DNA of 64,000 nt from Paenibacillus oryzae. GTDB lineage: Bacteria; Bacillota; Bacilli; Paenibacillales; Paenibacillaceae. Position 1 is the first letter of the stretch, and each line of letters begins with the position of its first letter. A program made the translations under genes and the position numbers. Where the stretch lies: positions 1-64,000 of the forward strand of contig NZ_LYPA01000064.1 in NCBI RefSeq assembly GCF_001675045.1. Reading direction: 5' to 3'. Of the stretch, positions 34,329 to 41,842 are shown piece by piece. The notes beneath the pieces are model-generated. The model was not told the origin of the DNA, ran no database searches, and was given only the letters and a program-made list of their open reading frames with translations.

Positions 34329-34616
34329 GTGAGATTGTATACCGATGAAATCATAAATGCGGTTTGCCTGCATGTCTCCGAACGGCGCGGCATTGCGCCA
34401 ACTGACGTGGAGGTACAGCTATCCTGGGATGAAGAATACGGCTACACCGCTGAAATTTGGGTAGCTGGCCGCAGCCAATATTTATTGCAGGCCAATTTGC
34501 TGGAGGCCATCGAGCAATATCTCTTCTCCCAGCAAAACCTTCGCGTTTTCCGCTCCGACATTACGCTTGGTCTTGATGAAGAGCAAGGCGAATTTTGGGC
34601 TGAGTTTCCCGCTTAA
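34329..34616 (+). CDS. DUF2653 (YxcD-like) protein
   Basis: This is a 95-residue acidic protein of the DUF2653 family, recognised from RLYTDEIINAVCLHVSERRG at the start and YTAEIWVAGRSQYLLQANLL in the middle. The start is GTG, with GGAGG eleven bases upstream inside the previous gene. It is paired with the small membrane protein, probably in one transcript ended by the hairpin at 34713. No function is known. Confidence 0.75.
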   Translation: MRLYTDEIINAVCLHVSERRGIAPTDVEVQLSWDEEYGYTAEIWVAGRSQYLLQANLLEAIEQYLFSQQNLRVFRSDITLGLDEEQGEFWAEFPA

Positions 34617-34657
34617 CGGGTTGTTCAAGATTTTTTCCGGTTAACGGGTTGTTCAAA
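34613..34657. repeat. Short direct duplication after the DUF2653 stop
   Basis: TTAACGGGTTGTTCAA occurs at about 34614-34629 and again at about 34642-34657. The first copy contains the stop codon of the DUF2653 gene, which suggests a small local duplication. Confidence 0.7.
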
Positions 34658-34712
34658 AAGTACGCTTACTAAACTTTCTGAACTCGCACTTAAACTAATT
34701 TTTGTTTTTATC

Positions 34713-34742
34713 AAGCAGGCTGCCGCGCCAGGCAACCTGCTT
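34713..34742 (+). terminator. Terminator of the two-gene unit 33895-34616
   Basis: AAGCAGGCTGCC pairs with GGCAACCTGCTT across a six-base loop, followed by a T-run. It is a standard rho-independent terminator. Confidence 0.85.
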
Positions 34743-34830
34743 TTTTCATTTTCTTTTTTTATTTCCTCTTTTTATTTTCTTTTTTCTTTTTTCTTTCACT
34801 TTCTTCTTTCTTCTTTCTTCTTCTTTCGTC
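34741..34830 (+). repeat. 90-base polypyrimidine tract
   Basis: This is an almost unbroken T/C run (TTTTCTTTTTT and CTTCTTT units) directly after the terminator and directly before element copy C. No coding potential. Confidence 0.9.
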
Positions 34831-34833
34831 TAG

Positions 34834-35012
34834 CGGTCACTTATGACCGCCAGAGCCGCAAATAGCTATATTTTCTTCTGCCAACGGTCACCCGTGTCCT
34901 TTAGACGCTCGAAATTCGCATATAGGGTGAGAATCCAGTCTTTTACGGCCATGGATGTCCTTTAAAATGGGCTTTTGCCCATAAAAAGGTCTCTAATGGA
35001 CATCGATGTCCG
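34834..35012 (+). repeat. 179-bp four-palindrome intergenic element, copy C
   Basis: Palindromes lie at 34834-34849 (CGGTCACTTATGACCG), 34885-34900 (CGGTCACCCGTGTCCT), 34946-34961 (CGGCCATGGATGTCCT) and 34997-35012 (TGGACATCGATGTCCG). Steps are 51, 61 and 51 bases, identical to copies A and B. Orientation is as in A, judged from TTAGACGC after the second and TTAAAAT after the third palindrome. It lies between a terminator and the GH18 promoter region. Confidence 0.88.
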
Positions 35013-35142
35013 AATGAATGTGGTCCGTTCTTGGCACCCGCAAAACCCCGCTTAGCATTTATAAGTTGCTCGTAGCAATCGCCCCGCCTCTGTCCTGCAG
35101 TGGTTTCCCACAATTTACTACACGCCGCTGAAGCAACTCGCC

Positions 35143-35183
35143 CTCTCCTCTCGCGTCTAATTAACTAGATTAGAAGAGGAGAG
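35143..35183 (+). promoter_or_regulatory. Hairpin that can sequester the GH18 ribosome binding site
   Basis: CTCTCCTCT (35143-35151) and TCTAAT (35156-35161) are complementary to ATTAGA (35169-35174) and AGAGGAGAG (35175-35183), giving 15 base pairs with one 4-base bulge and a 7-base loop. The right arm is the Shine-Dalgarno sequence of the downstream gene. In mRNA this would hide the ribosome binding site. The core palindrome could alternatively be a protein operator in DNA. Confidence 0.6.
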
Positions 35184-35185
35184 TG

Positions 35186-35197
35186 ATGGAAAAATAA
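35186..35197 (+). CDS. Three-codon mini-ORF overlapping the GH18 start
   Basis: ATG GAA AAA TAA begins a few bases after the Shine-Dalgarno core, and its stop overlaps the GH18 start codon (TAATG). The Shine-Dalgarno core is better spaced for this mini-ORF than for the GH18 ATG (about 15 bases), so GH18 may be translated by reinitiation. This is inference from spacing. Confidence 0.4.
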   Translation: MEK

Positions 35198-37182
35198 TGT
35201 GGATGAATCCGTTTGCAAGGCCGATTAGTGATAAGCAGCCTCGTTTTAAGACAGCTTTGGCCGTTAAAAAAGCCGTCTTGCTTACAGTAACGGCAATATT
35301 GACGGCAGGCTCCATGCTTGCTGCTCCGCCCCGGACTGATGCAGCTAGCGGCAAAATGACGCAATTCCGCGTCTACCAGAACGAAAAAGCATTAAAAGAG
35401 TTTGAGTCTCAATCGGAAGCCGTGTATTACGCGAAACAATTCCGCTACAGTCATGTTGAGCAGATTTCCGGTCGACAGTGGGTTTGGGATAACTTTCCAA
35501 GATACAAGGTTTATGTAAACGGCGCCTCCGAGGCAGCTTGGGAATACAGAACGTACGCGGACGCTCTTGCATTTGCCAAACGGAATAAAAATGTACATAT
35601 CCGGGATTTGGAAAACACGGGATGGGCATACTCCTCCTACCCCGCTTATCGTCTTTACCAGGGTGATATCACGTTGCCGGAATGGAATTATGTCACACTT
35701 GACGAAGCGAAAAAGGAAGCCAAAAAATGGAGCAACGCCCATGTCATCGAGCTGGCCACGGGAAAATGGATTTGGGACAATCTGACGAAAGAGCAAATCG
35801 CGGCGCAAAGTGCAGCAGAGCCCCTCTATCAAATCACTCTGAATGGGGAAGCGGTAGAGGACGCCAAGCTATTTTCTTTTCTGAAAAACGGAATCGCGGC
35901 AGCCGAAAAGCTTCCAGGCAGCCAGCTGGTAAACCTGAAAAACGGAAAGGTTGTCCATTCTACGATACCGGCCTACGAGGTCAAGCAAAACGACAAGCTT
36001 GTTAAAGCGTTCCGCGGATTGCCGGAGGCGGTCAAGCTGGCCGTTACGCTAGCCAATACGGAGATTGTAAACGATGGCAAGGTGCTTTGGTCCAGCTATC
36101 CCTATCTTCAGGTTTATCAAGGCGACCGGAAAATCAAATCCTTTCACAAGCTTTCCTCCGCCCTTTCCTATGCGACATATTACGCTAATGCCTCTATCGT
36201 GACATTGGAGGGGCGCAAGCTCTGGACCAATGTCAAACCGCTGGTTATTCTGGGCTGGAATGGGAGCAGCGCCTCCTCTACGATTCAAAGTCATGTAGCC
36301 GGAACGCAAGGGCTTGATATGGATTCGCCAACCTGGTTTAAGCTTTCTGACGCTAACGGCACATTGGAGGATACCTCTAATGCAACAAGCGTGGCCATGC
36401 TGAAGGAAAGAGGTATTTTGACCGTTCCGCTTGTTCATAATCAATTTGATCGAGGCATGACAAGCCAATTTCTAAAAAATAAAGAAGCGCAGGCCACATT
36501 TATTGAGTCATTGGTTGAACGGCTGTCACAGCTTGGCGTTTATGGCGTTAATCTGGACTTCGAGGAGGTTGCGGGAGCTGACCGGGCTGCCTATACCGCT
36601 TTTGTAAAGGCATTAACAAACGCTGCCCATGCCAAAAAACTGAAGGTTTCCATCGATTTGCCGCGAGGCAGCGTTAGCTGGAACCATCTGACTGCCTACG
36701 ATCACGCAGCTTTGTCCGCCATCGTCGATACCGTTATTATTATGGCTTATGACGAGCACTGGAAAGGCAGCGACAAACCGGGCTCCGTAGCCGGGTTAGC
36801 CTGGGCGGAGGAAGGAGTCAAGCAATTTCTGGATTATGGCGTTCCCCGCAGCAAGCTTATGCTTGGTATTCCCTTTTACGTAAGGGAATGGCGGCTTGAC
36901 GCATCGGGAAGCATGGTGGATAACAGAGCTATTTTTATGAAGGAGCTCCCAAGGCTGATTGAGGAGAACAAGGCGACAGGCGTTTTCCATAAAGAATCCG
37001 GCCAGTGGAAATATACCTATCAGAAGGATGGCTATACCCATGTTTTTTGGGCTGAGACGCATGAAACTGTATTGAAGCGTATTGCTATCGCCAAAAAATA
37101 CGACTTGGCAGGAGTGGCGGCATGGCGGTTAGGCTATGAGGACGCCGATCTGTGGACCAAAATGCTGCAGGCCAAATCTTAA
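35197..37182 (+). CDS. Secreted GH18 family glycosidase with N-terminal tandem repeat modules
   Basis: This is a 661-residue exported protein. After a signal sequence (cleavage near residue 50, TDAASG) come six degenerate modules of about 45-60 residues, roughly residues 54-350. Each follows the pattern Y.VYQ......W.......A...A......V.....G..W.....P. The GH18 catalytic domain follows, with YGVNLDFEEV at 449-458 and proton donor Glu456. The first Asp of the usual DGxDxDxE motif is Tyr here. IIMAYDEHW and GVAAWRLGYED are also typical, the latter giving the conserved late Trp. Related GH18 proteins of spore formers include cortex-lytic enzymes such as SleL/YaaH, usually with LysM domains. The modules here are not LysM that I can recognise. 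Substrate unknown. Confidence 0.85.
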   Translation: MWMNPFARPISDKQPRFKTALAVKKAVLLTVTAILTAGSMLAAPPRTDAASGKMTQFRVYQNEKALKEFESQSEAVYYAKQFRYSHVEQISGRQWVWDNFPRYKVYVNGASEAAWEYRTYADALAFAKRNKNVHIRDLENTGWAYSSYPAYRLYQGDITLPEWNYVTLDEAKKEAKKWSNAHVIELATGKWIWDNLTKEQIAAQSAAEPLYQITLNGEAVEDAKLFSFLKNGIAAAEKLPGSQLVNLKNGKVVHSTIPAYEVKQNDKLVKAFRGLPEAVKLAVTLANTEIVNDGKVLWSSYPYLQVYQGDRKIKSFHKLSSALSYATYYANASIVTLEGRKLWTNVKPLVILGWNGSSASSTIQSHVAGTQGLDMDSPTWFKLSDANGTLEDTSNATSVAMLKERGILTVPLVHNQFDRGMTSQFLKNKEAQATFIESLVERLSQLGVYGVNLDFEEVAGADRAAYTAFVKALTNAAHAKKLKVSIDLPRGSVSWNHLTAYDHAALSAIVDTVIIMAYDEHWKGSDKPGSVAGLAWAEEGVKQFLDYGVPRSKLMLGIPFYVREWRLDASGSMVDNRAIFMKELPRLIEENKATGVFHKESGQWKYTYQKDGYTHVFWAETHETVLKRIAIAKKYDLAGVAAWRLGYEDADLWTKMLQAKS

Positions 37183-37219
37183 AAAATTTCATTGAAGTCA
37201 AATAAGTCTCGCAAACAAC

Positions 37220-37268
37220 AAGCTGGCCGGAAACGACATGTCTGACATGCCTCGTTACCGGCCAGCTT
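37220..37268. terminator. Bidirectional terminator between GH18 and HD-GYP genes
   Basis: AAGCTGGCCGG (37220-37230) pairs with CCGGCCAGCTT (37258-37268), with AACG/CGTT and CATGT/ACATG pairs inside and a T-run on the right. It lies between convergent genes. Confidence 0.85.
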
Positions 37269-37301
37269 TTTAAGTGCCTTTTCCGCATCGCTTGACAGGT
37301 C

Positions 37302-38411
37302 CTAATCACACTCCGCATCGCGAACCTCCAGAATACGGGGCAGCATGTCCATAAAAGCATCAACAACCTTGGGATCAAAATGCTTCCCTTTTTCATCAGC
37401 AAGCAGCTTGATGATATCTTCCAGCTCCCATGCCTTCTTATAGGACCGACTGCTGCCAAGCGCGTCAAAAACATCCGCTACGGCAGTAATTCGGCCATAG
37501 AGGTGAATGTCCTCCCCCTTTAAACCGTTGGGATAACCGCTTCCGTCCCATTTTTCATGATGCTGGAGGGCAACGATGGAGGCTGCCTGCAGCATTTCTC
37601 TTTTGGAATGCCGCAAAAGCTGATGTCCGATCAACGTATGGTTTTTCATCTGCTGGAACTCTTCCTCTGTCAGCTTTCCGGGCTTTAGCAATATGGAATC
37701 GGGGATGGCGACCTTGCCGATGTCATGCATGGGCGATACGCTTCGCAGCAAGTCGGCCTCCTTCTCCTCCATGCCGAGGCCAAGCGCCAGCAGATAGGAA
37801 TACTGCGCAACGCGGCGGACATGATGCCCGGTTTCCCTGGAACGCGTCTCGCCAATTTCGCCCATGACGGAAATGATCTCCTTTTGCGTCTCCAGCATCT
37901 CCTCATGCAGCATAACGGCCTCAAGCGCTTTCCCCGTATAAGCAGCGGCAAGCGACAAATGCCGCAGGTCCTGACTTGTAAACACCTCTTCCGCTCCAAG
38001 CTTGTTGATCGCCTGATACGCCCCGATTACCTCGCCGGCATTGTTGCGAAAAGGAATACATAAAACCGCCTTGGTCCGGTATCCCGTTTTTTTGTCGCTG
38101 TCCGAGCTATGACGCTTGTCCAGATAGGCGTCCTCTATAAGGAGCGGCTCGCCCTTTGCGATGCATGCCCCCACAATTCCGGTTCCTGCCGAAATCCGGA
38201 TTTCTCCGACGCCATGGGCAATTGCGGTAAATAATTGTCCCGCTTCATGATCAATCAACCATACGGCGCAACGATCCGCCTTTACCATATCACGCCCCAT
38301 ATCAGCCATTAACACTAATACGTGCTTGAGTCTGTTTTCATTGGCAATTCTGGCCGTATAATCAAAAATGACGGCCAGCAATTCTTCAGCATTTCCGGAC
38401 ACTTGATTCAT
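37302..38411 (-). CDS. GAF-HD-GYP protein, probable c-di-GMP phosphodiesterase
   Basis: This is a 369-residue cytosolic protein. An N-terminal GAF domain (about 20-170) has AVWLIDHEAGQLFTAIAHGV and GYRTKAVLCIPFRN. It is followed by an HD-GYP domain with RETGHHVRRVAQYSYLLAL, HDIGKVAIPDSILLKPGKLT (HD pair), NHTLIGHQLLR, and HHEKWDGSGYPNGLKGEDIH containing the GYP signature. All metal-binding His/Asp residues that I can place are present, so hydrolysis of c-di-GMP is plausible. The GAF ligand is unknown. It stands alone and lies 6 kb from a c-di-GMP-receptor EPS operon in this window. Confidence 0.9.
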   Translation of the reverse strand: MNQVSGNAEELLAVIFDYTARIANENRLKHVLVLMADMGRDMVKADRCAVWLIDHEAGQLFTAIAHGVGEIRISAGTGIVGACIAKGEPLLIEDAYLDKRHSSDSDKKTGYRTKAVLCIPFRNNAGEVIGAYQAINKLGAEEVFTSQDLRHLSLAAAYTGKALEAVMLHEEMLETQKEIISVMGEIGETRSRETGHHVRRVAQYSYLLALGLGMEEKEADLLRSVSPMHDIGKVAIPDSILLKPGKLTEEEFQQMKNHTLIGHQLLRHSKREMLQAASIVALQHHEKWDGSGYPNGLKGEDIHLYGRITAVADVFDALGSSRSYKKAWELEDIIKLLADEKGKHFDPKVVDAFMDMLPRILEVRDAECD

Positions 38412-38561
38412 ATGGCGCTCCTCATCCCGTTTCTTTTGTCATTTTAATTCGATGCGAAAGCTTTGAATTCCTGCACTTAAGCTGATTTTTCGATGTTTTT
38501 CAACATAATTTTGTCGAATAATATCCTCATAAAAGACTCGGGAGAAGGAAGATCGTTATTC

Positions 38562-41500
38562 ATGTCGAACTTAAACAGCATGACAAAACAAAATGGCTCC
38601 ATACTCATAAAATATAGCTTGATCATGTTGTTATTTTTGGCCTTTCTGCTTTCTTTGCGGCTTCTTTGGGTGCAGTGGAATGCTCCTGCTTCCATCCCAG
38701 CTATCGAAAAGGGTTTTATTGATTTAAGCGACTGGGACTTTACCAAAAACAGGCCTTTGGCGCTTAATGGCGAATGGGAATTTTATCCTAACAGCTTCGA
38801 GACTGAAGGCGAACCATCGTATGTGCAGGTTCCTGGCAGCTGGCAAGCTGGCAACGCATTTGGCGCCGCTGATAACGCATATGGCTACGGAGTTTATCAA
38901 TTGACCATTGCCATTCCCGGGCCTGTCAAGGAAGATCCCTATACCTTCTGGATCAAACAGGCCGAAACAGCCTCCATTACAGAAATAAACGGTAAACCGT
39001 CTTTTGAATTTGGCGTGCCAGCCGACAACAAAGCCGACTATATTCCAAGACGCGCAGGTTATACGCCGTCATATGAACCTGCCCAAGGCGAAACCTTGCT
39101 GGTGCTGAAAATCAAAGCGGCGAATTTCGACAACCCCTATCGGGGCGGTTTAATAAAACCGGTCATGCTAGGTTTGCAGTCATCTGTCGACACCGTTCGC
39201 TGGTACTCTATCGGCTTACAATTATCGACCTTTGTCATATTGCTTCTGCACGGGATTTACGCAGCTATACTGTATGTATTGGATCTTACCAAAAAAGCGT
39301 TTCTGATCTTTTTCAGCCTCCTGGCTTCAGCCGGGATATCAATCATTGTCTCACATGATTATTTGTTGTTGTATTGGCTGCCCATCAATTATGACTGGAC
39401 GGTCAAGCTAACCCTATTGTCTTATATCAACTTGACATTCTTTATGCTGCTGCTTACCCGCAACTTTGCAAAGACCACCAGGGACAAGGGATGGTTTCGC
39501 TTCTATACCCTCCTGCATTTGCTATATTGCGTATTTACACTTGTGGCTTCAGCGCCGACTGTGCAATATTCGGTGAAATACAAGCTTTTTGATTTCTTTT
39601 ATATGCTGCCCGTTCTCTGGTTTTTGGCTTTAATTGTATTTATGCTGATAAAGAGACGGCCTGGCGCCATTTTTCTGATGCTTGCGGCAATGAGCATACT
39701 CTCCAGCGTGATTTGGGGCGTACTTAGCAGCAGGCAAGTGGTATATGGAGAATATTATCCATTTGATATTTTGATCGCCATCATATCCTTTTCGACATAT
39801 TGGTTTAAAAGCTATATGAGCAACGCTTCGGAAAACGCCCGCTTAAATGCCAAGCTTAGAGCGGCGGATGAAGTTAAGGACCGCTTTCTGGCCCATACCT
39901 CGCATGAGCTGCGAACGCCGCTGCACGGGATTATCAACATTGCTCAAAGCATTGTTTCAAGGGAGCAGGATATGGACAAGCGAAGCATCAAGGACATAGG
40001 CCTGCTGCTAAAAATAAGCAAGCGCATGTCGAGCCTGCTGGATGATTTGCTGGAGCTGCTTACGCTGAAGGAAAACGGCATTCGGCTTCACCTCTCCCCT
40101 CTCAAGCTGGATGCGGTCGTACCCGGCGTTTTGGATATGCTGGCCTATCTGACTGAAAATAAACCCGTGAAGCTGATTTCCGCTATTCCTGTGAACCTGC
40201 CTCCGATCCAGGCTGACGAAAAAAGACTGATTCAAATTTTGTTTAACCTGGTTCACAATGCAATCAAACATACCCGGGAAGGCTCCATTACCGTTTCAGC
40301 AGAAGAAGCCGGCGGCGCCATCATTATTAAGGTTACAGATACAGGAGCCGGCATCCGCGAGAATGACCTGAAGGTTATCTTTTTGCCCTATGAGCAGGGT
40401 GCTGACGGCGAAGGCGGCGGCTTTGGTCTGGGGCTTAACATTTGCAAACAGCTGGTGGAGCTGCACGGCGGGCAATTGGATGTACGATCTGAACCAGGAA
40501 AAGGAACCACCTTCCAGTTTTCGTTGCCTCAGGCAGATTACTCCGTAGCTGCTGCTGACTCTGAGCAAGGGATCGAGCCTGTTAATCCCGTTTTTGTGGA
40601 AGGTACGGAGGATAACGCGTGGGAGGAAAGCTGGCGTGCGGCAGGCTCCGGTCAGGAGGGCGAGATCAATCAAGGGCAAATTCTGGCGGTGGATGACGAT
40701 CCTGTCAATCTGAGGATATTGTCCACTATCCTTGGCAGCGGCCCCTACCAGCTGACACTCGCAACCTCGGGCAAGGAGGCATTACGCCTGCTTCCCACCC
40801 GGCAATGGGACCTGGTTATCACTGATGTCATGATGCCATCCATGAATGGATACGAGCTTACAAGAGAAATACGGGAGCGTTACTCTATATCGGAGCTCCC
40901 TATTTTGGTGCTGACCGCCCGAAGCCAGCCTGCTGATGTTTATGCCGGCTTTTCAGCTGGGGCTAACGATTATTTGACCAAGCCGGTGGACGGGCTTGAG
41001 CTGAAATACCGGGTTTGGTCGCTCACAACGTTAAAGCGGTCCGTTACGGAGCGGCTGCGGATGGAGGCGGCATACCTGCAAGCCCAGATCCATCCCCACT
41101 TCCTGTTTAATACGCTAAGCTCCATTCTAGCCTTAAGCGAAATCGACAGCGAAAAAATGAGAAGGCTTGCGGAAGCCTTCACCTCGTATTTGCGAATCAG
41201 CTTCCACTTTCTCAATGCAGGAGAGCTTGTTGTTTTATCGCATGAGCTGGAGCTGGTCCGGGCATATCTCTATATTGAAAAGGAGCGTTTCGAGGAGCGG
41301 CTACATGTAAACTGGGAGATTCAACAGGAGATTCACCTGTATCTCCCTCCTCTTTCTATCCAGCCTTTGGTTGAAAATGCGGTAAAACACGGCATTATGA
41401 GCTTGTCCCGCGGAGGAACCATCACGATAGCCATTCATCGGCAAGATGATGAGGTCGTTATTGACATTCGCGACAACGGCAAAGGTATGACGCAGGACAA

Positions 41501-41669
41501 GGCGGACAAGCTGCTGAAGAAAGCTTTTGACCGTGAAGGCGGCATTGGCATAGCTAATACACATCGCCGCCTGATTCAGCACTATGGCAAAGGCTTGTTT
41601 ATCCAAAGCGCCCCGGACCAAGGGACCAGCATTTCATTCCGTATTCCTGACCGGCATGCGCCGAACTAA
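38562..41669 (+). CDS. 7TMR-DISM hybrid kinase with two kinase cores and a receiver
   Basis: This is a 1035-residue signal transducer. After one membrane helix comes an extracellular sensing domain of the 7TMR-DISM type (GEWEFYP...VQVPGSWQ, Tyr/Trp-rich), then seven membrane segments (about 210-420). A classical kinase core follows with the phosphoacceptor in HTSHELRTPLHG, N-box NLVHNAIKH and G-boxes DTGAGI and GGGFGLGL. A receiver domain comes next (VDDDPVNLR, TDVMMPSMNGYEL, Lys in YLTKPVDG). A second kinase core of the LytS/YesM type ends the protein (QIHPHFLFNTLSSI, PLVENAVKHGI, DNGKGM). The start at 38562 has GAAGGAAG ten bases upstream; the frame is open back to 38493. No separate response regulator adjoins. 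Confidence 0.92.
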   Translation: MSNLNSMTKQNGSILIKYSLIMLLFLAFLLSLRLLWVQWNAPASIPAIEKGFIDLSDWDFTKNRPLALNGEWEFYPNSFETEGEPSYVQVPGSWQAGNAFGAADNAYGYGVYQLTIAIPGPVKEDPYTFWIKQAETASITEINGKPSFEFGVPADNKADYIPRRAGYTPSYEPAQGETLLVLKIKAANFDNPYRGGLIKPVMLGLQSSVDTVRWYSIGLQLSTFVILLLHGIYAAILYVLDLTKKAFLIFFSLLASAGISIIVSHDYLLLYWLPINYDWTVKLTLLSYINLTFFMLLLTRNFAKTTRDKGWFRFYTLLHLLYCVFTLVASAPTVQYSVKYKLFDFFYMLPVLWFLALIVFMLIKRRPGAIFLMLAAMSILSSVIWGVLSSRQVVYGEYYPFDILIAIISFSTYWFKSYMSNASENARLNAKLRAADEVKDRFLAHTSHELRTPLHGIINIAQSIVSREQDMDKRSIKDIGLLLKISKRMSSLLDDLLELLTLKENGIRLHLSPLKLDAVVPGVLDMLAYLTENKPVKLISAIPVNLPPIQADEKRLIQILFNLVHNAIKHTREGSITVSAEEAGGAIIIKVTDTGAGIRENDLKVIFLPYEQGADGEGGGFGLGLNICKQLVELHGGQLDVRSEPGKGTTFQFSLPQADYSVAAADSEQGIEPVNPVFVEGTEDNAWEESWRAAGSGQEGEINQGQILAVDDDPVNLRILSTILGSGPYQLTLATSGKEALRLLPTRQWDLVITDVMMPSMNGYELTREIRERYSISELPILVLTARSQPADVYAGFSAGANDYLTKPVDGLELKYRVWSLTTLKRSVTERLRMEAAYLQAQIHPHFLFNTLSSILALSEIDSEKMRRLAEAFTSYLRISFHFLNAGELVVLSHELELVRAYLYIEKERFEERLHVNWEIQQEIHLYLPPLSIQPLVENAVKHGIMSLSRGGTITIAIHRQDDEVVIDIRDNGKGMTQDKADKLLKKAFDREGGIGIANTHRRLIQHYGKGLFIQSAPDQGTSISFRIPDRHAPN

Positions 41670-41693
41670 GCAAACCAAAGAATGGACAAGCAG

Positions 41694-41735
41694 GCGGCCC
41701 ATTGCCTTCTCCCAAGGAGAATGACGATGGGCCGC
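41694..41735 (+). terminator. Hairpin after the hybrid kinase gene
   Basis: GCGGCCCAT (41694-41702) pairs with ATGGGCCGC (41727-41735), with TTCTCC/GGAGAA inside. The T-run is weak (ACTTTGCTT), so termination may be partial. Confidence 0.6.
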
Positions 41736-41804
41736 ACTTTGCTTAAGAAGCAGCTTCTGACATGGCGTCAGGCGGCGGATGATTAGTTGAACCCGCATAA
41801 TTCA

Positions 41805-41813
41805 TGCTACAAT
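41805..41813 (+). promoter_or_regulatory. Extended -10 promoter candidate for the serine hydrolase-nos unit
   Basis: TGCTACAAT (TACAAT at 41808-41813 with TG extension) lies 29 bases before the ATG at 41843. A weak -35 (TTGAAC) is 15 bases upstream. Confidence 0.5.
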
Positions 41814-41842
41814 AGTGGTTATCAACGGAAGGAGCAGCCCGC

